The position numbers and the translations under genes were made by a program. Shown here piece by piece: positions 57,080 to 62,980 of a stretch of DNA of 64,000 bases. Source of the stretch: Patescibacteria group bacterium. GTDB lineage: Bacteria; Patescibacteriota; Patescibacteriia; 2-12-FULL-60-25. The stretch's first letter is position 1; each line of letters starts with the position of its first letter. The notes beneath the pieces were generated by a model. That model saw nothing but the letters and a program-made list of their open reading frames with translations. It was not told the DNA's origin and made no database searches. The DNA lies in assembly GCA_028715505.1 (NCBI GenBank), contig JAQURS010000001.1, forward strand, positions 1 through 64,000, given 5' to 3'.

Positions 57080-57442
57080 ATGAAATTTTTATACGCACTC
57101 GCGTGCGGCGCGATAATTTTAGGTGCCGGCTGCAACTCCTCATCGACGACGACTCCGTCAGGCAGCGTCAACCAATCGCAATCCGTGGCGCAGGCCGGCA
57201 CGAAAACTTATTCTTTGTCCGACGTCGCCAAGCATAACTCGGCTAATGATTGCTGGATGGCGATCGATGGCAAGGTTTACGATGTAACGAGCTACATCCC
57301 AAACCATCCAGGCGGGGAACAGATGGTACAGGGTTGCGGCACGGACGCTACAGCCATGTTTGACTCCATTAAAGGCGGCCGGGGACATTCGGATTACGCC
57401 AAGAGTTTGCATAGCGACTATTACATCGGTGATTTGAAGTAA
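57080..57442 (+). CDS. Cytochrome b5-like heme-binding lipoprotein
   Basis: 120 residues from the ATG at 57080. Lipoprotein signal LACGAIILGAGC, a Ser/Thr/Gln-rich linker, then a cytochrome b5 domain at about 45-120: TYSLSDVAKHNSANDCWMAI, VYDVTSYIPNHPGGEQMVQG with the HPGG heme His, and GRGHSDYAKS carrying the second axial His. Extra Cys residues flank the domain. It should be a small, lipid-anchored, heme-containing electron carrier outside the membrane. Confidence 0.88.
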   Translation: MKFLYALACGAIILGAGCNSSSTTTPSGSVNQSQSVAQAGTKTYSLSDVAKHNSANDCWMAIDGKVYDVTSYIPNHPGGEQMVQGCGTDATAMFDSIKGGRGHSDYAKSLHSDYYIGDLK

Positions 57443-57454
57443 ATTTTCGTAATT

Positions 57455-57483
57455 AAAAAATGACCCGGGTGAGGTCATTTTTT
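57455..57483. terminator. Bidirectional terminator between the b5 gene and the DUF805 gene
   Basis: AAAAAATGACC / GGTCATTTTTT stem with a 7-nt loop. Confidence 0.88.
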
Positions 57484-57489
57484 GTTTTC

Positions 57490-57870
57490 TTAGGCTTGAG
57501 CTGGGGAAGCGCTAGGAACTGCTTTTGGTTCCGGGCCGTACTTGTTGTTTCCTTTATCTCCGCGCAGGGCTAAGAGGACGATTAAGACGATAGTCCCAAT
57601 GATTGGTATCAAGCTAATCAAAATCCACCAACCGGATCGGTTAGTGTCGTGCAGGCGCCTAAAGGCGACTCCCAGACTCGGGAGGAGCACGGCAAGAGAA
57701 TAGAGGCTACCCAAAACACTCATGTTTTTATCGCCCCAAACCAGCCGGTCGATTATGGCCAGGATGATTATGGCGATGAGGTTAAACAAAAAGAACATCC
57801 AATACTCCCTGCGTCCAGCGCGGCCGCTGAAAACAACGTATTTTTTCAGGACTGAAATATACTCGTTCAT
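57490..57870 (-). CDS. DUF805 membrane protein
   Basis: 126 residues. FSGRAGRREYWMFFLFNLIA, GVAFRRLHDTNRSGWWILIS and a glycine/charged tail (ALRGDKGNNKYGPEPK) are the DUF805 (YhaH/YhaI-like) signatures. Four TM helices, cytoplasmic membrane. Function of the family is unknown. Monocistronic on the minus strand. Confidence 0.92.
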   Translation of the reverse strand: MNEYISVLKKYVVFSGRAGRREYWMFFLFNLIAIIILAIIDRLVWGDKNMSVLGSLYSLAVLLPSLGVAFRRLHDTNRSGWWILISLIPIIGTIVLIVLLALRGDKGNNKYGPEPKAVPSASPAQA

Positions 57871-57941
57871 AATATAAAAAGATTGAATTATGCATAGAAT
57901 TATAGCCTAAGCCTGGTTTTTTGGCCAAATTTCGGTGGGAC

Positions 57942-57969
57942 TTGACTATATTTGGCAAGGGTTTAATAT
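57942..57969 (+). promoter_or_regulatory. Promoter of sdpR
   Basis: TTGACT (57942-57947), 16 bp, TAATAT (57964-57969). Confidence 0.72.
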
Positions 57970-57988
57970 ATAGACAAACGTCTATATA
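57967..57988 (+). promoter_or_regulatory. ArsR-type operator over the sdpR -10 and start codon
   Basis: TATATAGAC-AAAC-GTCTATATA, perfect 9-4-9 dyad. It covers the -10 box, the expected transcript start and the A of the ATG. Confidence 0.78.
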
Positions 57989-58278
57989 TGGATAACCTAT
58001 TTAAAGCCTTGGCCGATCCCAATCGGCGGAAAATCATCCAATTACTCAAGAAAAAGGACATGTCCGTGTCCGACCTTTTGGAACATTTTAACTTTACGCA
58101 GGCTTCGCTTTCCCATCATCTCGACGCCTTGAAACGCGCCGACCTGGTCCTGACCGAAAGGCAGGGGCAGTTCATTATTTACTCGCTGAACACGTCGGTC
58201 TTCCAGGAGGCCACAGCCATGATTCTTAACCTATTCAAATATGCCCGTTCGACAAGCTCAGGGCATAGTGAGAAATAA
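57988..58278 (+). CDS. sdpR: ArsR/SdpR-family repressor
   Basis: 96 residues. ArsR winged helix: LFKALADPNRRKIIQLLKKK, MSVSDLLEHFNFTQASLSHH with LDALKRADLVLTERQGQFII. It has no metal-binding Cys pattern, as in SdpR. The dyad at its own start makes autorepression likely. The last ~13 residues (YARSTSSGHSEK region) are encoded by a dispersed-repeat-like sequence at 58241-58266. SdpI, 7 bp downstream, is the classical partner: in B. subtilis SdpI binds the toxin SdpC and pulls SdpR to the membrane. No sdpC is present here. Confidence 0.9.
   Translation: MDNLFKALADPNRRKIIQLLKKKDMSVSDLLEHFNFTQASLSHHLDALKRADLVLTERQGQFIIYSLNTSVFQEATAMILNLFKYARSTSSGHSEK
58241..58266. repeat. Dispersed-repeat-like palindromic element at the 3' end of sdpR
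   Basis: ATGCCC / GGGCAT arms (58241-58246, 58261-58266) around GTTCGACAAGCTCA. The core TTCGACAAGCTCAG is a sequence I know as a common dispersed repeat in environmental genomes. It lies inside the coding frame. Confidence 0.6.
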
Positions 58279-58285
58279 CCGAACT

Positions 58286-58951
58286 ATGACAAACGAGACC
58301 AATAAGCCGTTACGCACGGCGCGCTACGTACAAATCATTTTAGTCGCCCTCATGTTCATCGCGGGAGCGGTTGTGTATTCGCGTCTTCCCGACATGTTGC
58401 CAGTCCACTGGGGGTTTAATGGAGAGCCTAATAATTGGTGGCCAAAGATGTATGGCACTTGGTTTATCCCGGCTTTGGCGGCTTTGTTCGTCATACTCTT
58501 TCCAATCCTGCAGAGGGTCGATCCCAAAAGCCAGAATTATCCGGGTTTTGCCAAAGCCTGGGCCGTTATTCAAACTTCGATTCTAGCCATGCTGGCTTAC
58601 GCGTACGGCGTGTCGCTTTTTGTGGCCATTTATCCGGCTTACAACGCGCTCGTCGGTCGCTTGGTGGTTTTTGGCGTGGGATTGCTTTTCGTTGTTCTGG
58701 GCAATTACATGGGAAAAGTCCGCCAAAATTATTTTGTCGGCTTGCGCACGCCCTGGACCCTGAATGATCCTGAGGTTTGGCAAAAAAGCCAGCGCTTGTC
58801 GGGCTGGGCGTTCGTTTTGGCTGGCCTATTGATCCTGATTGAATCCATCGTCTGGGTGGGCGTAGCCTACGTCTTCTTTGGAATTATCGTTTTGATGGTC
58901 GTCGTCCCAATGGTTTACTCGTATCTTTTGTCACGTAAAAAGCGAAGCTAG
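58286..58951 (+). CDS. sdpI: SdpI-family membrane protein (DUF1648 + SdpI)
   Basis: 221 residues from the ATG at 58286. N-terminal DUF1648 part with YSRLPDMLPVHWGFNGEPNN and WWPKMYGTWFIPALAAL; C-terminal SdpI part with NYMGKVRQNYFVGLRTPWTL and NDPEVWQKSQRLSGWAFVL. Six TM helices. In Bacillus it is immunity protein and signal transducer for the SDP killing peptide; here it is probably a receptor controlling its own operon through SdpR. The 3' end overlaps the convergent gene by 68 bp. Confidence 0.92.
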   Translation: MTNETNKPLRTARYVQIILVALMFIAGAVVYSRLPDMLPVHWGFNGEPNNWWPKMYGTWFIPALAALFVILFPILQRVDPKSQNYPGFAKAWAVIQTSILAMLAYAYGVSLFVAIYPAYNALVGRLVVFGVGLLFVVLGNYMGKVRQNYFVGLRTPWTLNDPEVWQKSQRLSGWAFVLAGLLILIESIVWVGVAYVFFGIIVLMVVVPMVYSYLLSRKKRS

Positions 58952-59429
58952 GGGATTTGTGCAGATCCTTGACCAGGGCGACTAAGGCCCAAATTAAAAT
59001 CGCCAACTCGAACAGGAACGTCCAATGGAAGAAAAAGTTGAAGACCCAGAAGGTATATCTGGAAGGCACGAAAAACAGGTAAACGAACACTTTTGAGAAA
59101 GGAAAGAGCCACTTGATTTGGCCAACCACCGTATCCAGCGCAAGGTGGAGGAAGATATTTGAAAAAAATATGATGGCAGCGGTTAAATATCTTTTTTGCC
59201 TGTACGTCAAAAGAAAAACAATCAAAGCCAGGGCAAGCCAAAAAAACGGTATATGAATCCAATAGCTGTGGTGAAAATTTTGTTTGCCGTCGAAAAGATA
59301 AAAGTAAAACAAGTCGATATCCGGCAGCACACTGGCAACCAAACCAAGCCAAAGGAATCTATTGGTTTTAAAATAATTTTGCAGTTTGCGGGTCAACAGG
59401 TATCCGGCGGGTAAATGGGCGATGAACAT
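58884..59429 (-). CDS. YdjM/LexA-binding-like membrane metal-dependent hydrolase
   Basis: 181 residues. MFIAHLPAGYLLTRKLQ, ASVLPDIDLFYFYLF, HHSYWIHIPFFWL and FLHLALDTVVGQIKWLFPFS carry the His/Asp pattern of the PF04307 (YdjM) family of membrane-bound putative metal-dependent hydrolases. About four TM helices. Substrate unknown. Its 3' end overlaps sdpI by 68 bp on the opposite strand, so the two transcripts are antisense at their ends. Confidence 0.82.
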   Translation of the reverse strand: MFIAHLPAGYLLTRKLQNYFKTNRFLWLGLVASVLPDIDLFYFYLFDGKQNFHHSYWIHIPFFWLALALIVFLLTYRQKRYLTAAIIFFSNIFLHLALDTVVGQIKWLFPFSKVFVYLFFVPSRYTFWVFNFFFHWTFLFELAILIWALVALVKDLHKSPSFAFYVTKDTSKPLGRRPSKR

Positions 59430-59446
59430 GGAGATGGAGGATCGAC

Positions 59447-60160
59447 TTACGTAAATAACTTTAATGCTTTTTCAAATTCTTCCTTCTTTAGGAAATTATA
59501 CATCATTTTGCGGCCGTCCGTGGTTTTTATCGCCATCGTGAGCTCGCCTCTCGCTTTGGCGTAGACGATATTTGGTCGGGTAATGGCCAAATTGACGATG
59601 ATTGAATCAAAAACCTCCTGCAAATTTTTTGAATTGATCAGCTCTTCCAAGGCTTTTTTGATGTTTTCTTGCGAAAGCATCCATTGGGCCATCGAAATGT
59701 CAGTTCCACTGATGATTTTACCTGTGCCTTCCAATGAAACCGTTACGAAATATGCTTTTTTGTCCGTCATGATTAAAGCATTTTCGGTGGCTTGGATCTG
59801 GCCGCTGCCGAAAAGCGAGTATCCGCCTCTCCAACCAGAGCGGATAAGGCCGGTTGCGTAGCCCGTTAATTTCTCGCCCGGCTCAAGTTGGACTTTTTGG
59901 GACGGGATGGCGGGGGAGCTGGCTACCATGCGAGTCGTTCTAATTAATCCGACTATTCCTAAAGTCAAAAGAATGGCGGCAATGCCCAGCCCACCGTAAC
60001 CAATGCTCGGATTAATGTCCTTTGAATTCAAGATGATTATCGAAGCTCCTAATAATATGGCAACCACGATCAGGATTTTTCCAAATCCTAAAATGCCAAA
60101 TGGGACTCCCGTGCGTTGGATGAGGCCGCCAACTTCAAAAGAATTTTTCTTGTTTTGCAT
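59447..60160 (-). CDS. Membrane protein with PH-like soluble domain, unknown function
   Basis: 237 residues. Two TM helices at about 28-45 (ILIVVAILLGASIIIL) and 52-72 (YGGLGIAAILLTLGIVGLI) are followed by a cytosolic domain. VQLEPGEKLTGYATGLIRSG, NALIMTDKKAYFVTVSLEGT and FDSIIVNLAITRPNIVYAKA look like a bacterial PH-type fold (x-L-x-x-G-E-x-x ... x-x-T-x-K-x-x). Ends with DGRKMMYNFLKKEEFEKALK. No specific assignment. Divergent from lexA. Confidence 0.65.
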   Translation of the reverse strand: MQNKKNSFEVGGLIQRTGVPFGILGFGKILIVVAILLGASIIILNSKDINPSIGYGGLGIAAILLTLGIVGLIRTTRMVASSPAIPSQKVQLEPGEKLTGYATGLIRSGWRGGYSLFGSGQIQATENALIMTDKKAYFVTVSLEGTGKIISGTDISMAQWMLSQENIKKALEELINSKNLQEVFDSIIVNLAITRPNIVYAKARGELTMAIKTTDGRKMMYNFLKKEEFEKALKLFT

Positions 60161-60206
60161 AAAGCCTATGTGGAAAACGTTAAGTTTTGGCTGGGTAGAC
60201 GCATCT

Positions 60207-60235
60207 TGACCAAAGGGTAGAAAAGTTCTATTTTT
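60207..60235 (+). promoter_or_regulatory. Promoter of lexA
   Basis: TTGACC (60207-60212), 17 bp, TATTTT (60230-60235). The ATG lies 7 nt after the -10 box. Confidence 0.72.
60219..60231 (+). promoter_or_regulatory. Candidate LexA operator
   Basis: TAGAA-AAG-TTCTA dyad in the spacer and touching the -10 box of the lexA promoter. It is the best candidate for the LexA site of this organism. Confidence 0.6.
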
Positions 60236-60242
60236 GTTCTAT

Positions 60243-60848
60243 ATGCTCCAACCTCTAACACCAAAGCAAAAAGAAGTATTGGATTTCATCATCCAGTTTA
60301 TCAATGACCGCGGTTTTGCGCCATCGTTTCGGGAAATTGCCGAGGGTTTAAGCCTAGCTTCGCCCTCAACCGTTCACGTGCATATCCAGGCCTTGAGGTC
60401 GCGCGGTTTTTTAAAGGCCGGGGGAGCGGCTCGCGAACTCGAACCGACCGACAAAGTCGTTCGCTGGGGCAGGAGCGTGATTTTGCCGTTGGCTGGTTTG
60501 ATCGCGGCTGGCCAACCGATTGAGGCGGTGGAAGAGCGTGAGACTATCGCCGTACCGGTTGATTTGGCGCCGAATTCATCGAATTCATACGTGCTGCGCG
60601 TCAAAGGTCAATCCATGATCGAGGACGGGATTTTTGACGGCGATTACGTCGTGGTGGAACGCAATCCCTCGCCCAAAAACGGGGACGTGGTCGTGGCGCT
60701 TTTGGACAACGCGTACGCCACTCTTAAACGTTTTTACCGCGAACGCGACCGCATCCGCCTCCAGCCCGCCAATTCAACGATGAAACCGATTTACTGTTAC
60801 GACCCGATTATCCAGGGCGTAGTCAGGGCGGTGATTAGGAAATTTTAA
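60243..60848 (+). CDS. lexA: LexA repressor
   Basis: 201 residues from the ATG at 60243. Winged helix LTPKQKEVLDFIIQFINDRG and PSFREIAEGLSLASPSTVHV (recognition helix). Self-cleavage site Ala-Gly in PLAGLIAAGQPIEA; catalytic Ser in VKGQSMIEDGIFDGDYVVVE and Lys in AYATLKRFYRE. All residues for RecA-stimulated autocleavage are present. Controls the SOS response and itself. No ribosome site: with the -10 box 7 nt before the ATG the mRNA should be leaderless. Confidence 0.95.
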   Translation: MLQPLTPKQKEVLDFIIQFINDRGFAPSFREIAEGLSLASPSTVHVHIQALRSRGFLKAGGAARELEPTDKVVRWGRSVILPLAGLIAAGQPIEAVEERETIAVPVDLAPNSSNSYVLRVKGQSMIEDGIFDGDYVVVERNPSPKNGDVVVALLDNAYATLKRFYRERDRIRLQPANSTMKPIYCYDPIIQGVVRAVIRKF

Positions 60849-60859
60849 TCTATTTCAGG

Positions 60860-60888
60860 TTGCCAAAACCGTTATATTGCGTTAACAT
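60860..60888 (+). promoter_or_regulatory. Promoter of tRNA-Leu
   Basis: TTGCCA (60860-60865), 17 bp, TAACAT (60883-60888). Starts about 14 nt before the mature tRNA. Confidence 0.65.
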
Positions 60889-60908
60889 TCGCCATGTTTT
60901 AAGCATAG

Positions 60909-60992
60909 GGGCCAGTGGCGGAATGGTATACGCAACGGACTTAAAATCCGTGGCCGCAAGGCGTGTGGGTTCAACTCCCACCTGGCCCACCA
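60909..60992 (+). tRNA. tRNA-Leu(TAA)
   Basis: Acceptor GGGCCAG / CTGGCCC, anticodon stem ACGGA/TCCGT around CTTAAAA (anticodon TAA), long variable arm GGCCGCAAGGC, T-arm GTGGG-TTCAACT-CCCAC, discriminator A and encoded CCA (60990-60992). The class II variable arm confirms Leu. Confidence 0.95.
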
Positions 60993-61001
60993 ACTTCAAT
61001 T

Positions 61002-61604
61002 ATGAAATCATCTTTTAAAATCCTGATTGGCGTCATATTAGCCCTCGCCGTACTGGGAATCGGCGTGTTTGCCGGTTACCGGCTCTTCAGCCCCGATGCG
61101 ATGCAGCCTAAAGTCACTGCGCAAGTCATTTTGACGGCCTTACGCGACCAAGGCTTTCTGGTGACGCAAACTTACGTCTTCAACGAACCGGTTACTATCG
61201 ATAAAAACACAGGAAGTGCTTTGAAGGATTTCTTTTTTGGCCAAACGATTACGGCCAGGGGAGTCATGGAAACTAATTTAGGCATCGACCTCAGCAAAAT
61301 TACGGCCGATGATATTCGGGTTGATAGTGGGAAGGTGATTATTTACATCCCAAGGGCGCAGTTGTTCAACGCGCGTTTGGTGGGCCCGTTGGAAGTCGAG
61401 AATACTCGAGGCATCCTGAAGCGCTTGTTGTATTCGGATAATGGATATAACGAAGCTTTAGCCGAACTTATCAAACAAGCCGAGCAATCGGCCGTTAAAC
61501 CAGAGCTCATCAACCGCGCCACCGAATCGGCCAAAGCAGAGGTGACCCGCTTGGCGGGATTGGTCGCGAGAAACAGAACGATAGAGGTCCAAGTTAAACA
61601 ATAA
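61002..61604 (+). CDS. DUF4230 membrane-anchored protein
   Basis: 200 residues from the ATG at 61002, 9 nt after the tRNA. One N-terminal TM helix (ILIGVILALAVLGIGVFAGY). The DUF4230 body contains LRDQGFLVTQTYVFNEPVTI, ITARGVMETNLGIDLSKITA, VDSGKVIIYIPRAQLFNARL and an Ala/Glu-rich helix near the end. Extracytoplasmic. Function of the family is unknown. Probably read through from the tRNA promoter; ends at a strong terminator. Confidence 0.85.
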   Translation: MKSSFKILIGVILALAVLGIGVFAGYRLFSPDAMQPKVTAQVILTALRDQGFLVTQTYVFNEPVTIDKNTGSALKDFFFGQTITARGVMETNLGIDLSKITADDIRVDSGKVIIYIPRAQLFNARLVGPLEVENTRGILKRLLYSDNGYNEALAELIKQAEQSAVKPELINRATESAKAEVTRLAGLVARNRTIEVQVKQ

Positions 61605-61606
61605 AT

Positions 61607-61634
61607 AAAAGACACCCGAGCGGGTGTCTTTTTT
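61607..61634. terminator. Bidirectional terminator between the DUF4230 and SH3b genes
   Basis: AAAAGACACCCG-AG-CGGGTGTCTTTT perfect stem followed by TT. Confidence 0.92.
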
Positions 61635-61645
61635 AGTCAATTGGT

Positions 61646-62884
61646 TTACTTCACTAAAGCGGTCACGTCGTTGCTGTAGGTCCCGCAATAACCGCCTAAG
61701 TATTCGCAGACGCGGAAGTGGTAAGTCTTGCCGGCCGTTAAACCCGTCCAAACGTCATCTGATTTATTCGGTTCAGAATAATAGTGATAATCATTGCCGG
61801 GATATACCGGGTTAGCCTGCTCGGAAACAACGACCTTGAAGCCTTTCGGCGAGGTCATGTCTTTTAGGCTCCAAGTCATGGCCACCTTACCGTCGCCGAT
61901 CGGCGTGGCGGTGAGCGTGATGGTGCCGGCGGCCGTGTTGGATGCCTGGGCGCCGTTGGTCGAAACCTGAACGGCTGCGTCGTTACTGTAGACTCCGCAA
62001 GCTCCACCCAAATATTGGCAAACGCGGAAATGGTAAGTTTTAGTGCCAAGCCCAGACCAAGTGTCTTGGCGCACGGCCGAATCAGTCAGGTAATGATAGT
62101 CGTTGCCCGGATAAACAGGATTGGCCGTTTCCGAGATCACGACTTTGAATCCTTTTTGCGCGTCGACTCCGTTGGTGGTCCAATTCAATTTGACCTTGCC
62201 CGGATCGATTAAGGCGGCAGTCAGGTTGATCGTCCCGCTGACGGAGATGGAAGCGTTTTCATTTTTAGTCGCCTCGACGGCTGTTTTCTTTTCAGTCTTG
62301 ATTTCCGCTTTCAAATATTCTTTGACCTCTTTGGCGTTCTTCAAGTAGGTTAGCAATCCGTTTTTATCCACGAAATAAGCTTGGCCCAAAGAATGCACGC
62401 GTAAGATAATTTTATTCTTCAATTGTTTGAGCAAGGCTTTGCTGCCATTTTTAAGCTTGGAGTAATTTGCTTCGGAAATGCCGACCAAACCCGTTGCTTT
62501 CTGAGTAGTTACCCGTGAGACATCGGCTGCCGGCGTCGCCGCGACGGCCGTCGCGGCGGTGTCATTGCCGACCTTGCCCATTAATTGGCTGCCCACCCAA
62601 CCGACTTTGTCGCCGAATTTTACTTTGTACCAACCGTCAGTCTCGGCAATGACCGGCACGACCGTGCCCGCCGGCAGTACGGTCAGGATCTCTGAGCCCG
62701 TCATGCAGGCAATGCTGCGCAATCTCGCGCCGATGTTGGTTTTGGCATTAAAACTCCGTTCGTAAACCGGATCTTGGCCGCAGTCCACGGCTTCAGCCGC
62801 GTTGGTTTTTAGCGGCAATAAAGCGGTAAACGAGAGGCAAAAAAGGGCTAAGCCAGTCGCTTTTAAAATGGCATGGTTTTTCAT
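61646..62884 (-). CDS. Surface protein: SH3b domain, CPR-type repeat domain and two Fn3-like repeats
   Basis: 412 residues. Signal peptide (LALFCLSFTALLPLKTNA). SH3b domain at about 45-105 (NIGARLRSIACMTGSEILTV, DGWYKVKFGDKVGWVGSQLM). A middle segment LLKQLKNKIILRVHSLGQAY, FVDKNGLLTYLKNAKEVKEY is the kind of module I associate with CPR wall and surface proteins. Two tandem repeats of about 95 residues follow, each with GFKVVxSExANPVYPGNDYH and TYHFRVCxYLGGxCGxYSND, Fn3-like with a Cys pair. Probably binds the cell wall through SH3b. Start ATG at 62884 (or two codons earlier). Confidence 0.85.
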   Translation of the reverse strand: MKNHAILKATGLALFCLSFTALLPLKTNAAEAVDCGQDPVYERSFNAKTNIGARLRSIACMTGSEILTVLPAGTVVPVIAETDGWYKVKFGDKVGWVGSQLMGKVGNDTAATAVAATPAADVSRVTTQKATGLVGISEANYSKLKNGSKALLKQLKNKIILRVHSLGQAYFVDKNGLLTYLKNAKEVKEYLKAEIKTEKKTAVEATKNENASISVSGTINLTAALIDPGKVKLNWTTNGVDAQKGFKVVISETANPVYPGNDYHYLTDSAVRQDTWSGLGTKTYHFRVCQYLGGACGVYSNDAAVQVSTNGAQASNTAAGTITLTATPIGDGKVAMTWSLKDMTSPKGFKVVVSEQANPVYPGNDYHYYSEPNKSDDVWTGLTAGKTYHFRVCEYLGGYCGTYSNDVTALVK

Positions 62885-62980
62885 ATGCATTCATCATACC
62901 ATAACCCAGATGGCGCCCGCGAAAAATGTAAAGTACAATGGAACTGTCATTTTAAAACAAGCCGTAAGTTGGTATTAAAT

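Noticed and set aside
57988-58951. Full SDP toxin operon
   Set aside because: Only sdpR and sdpI are present. The neighbouring genes (DUF805, YdjM-like) are not sdpA, sdpB or sdpC.
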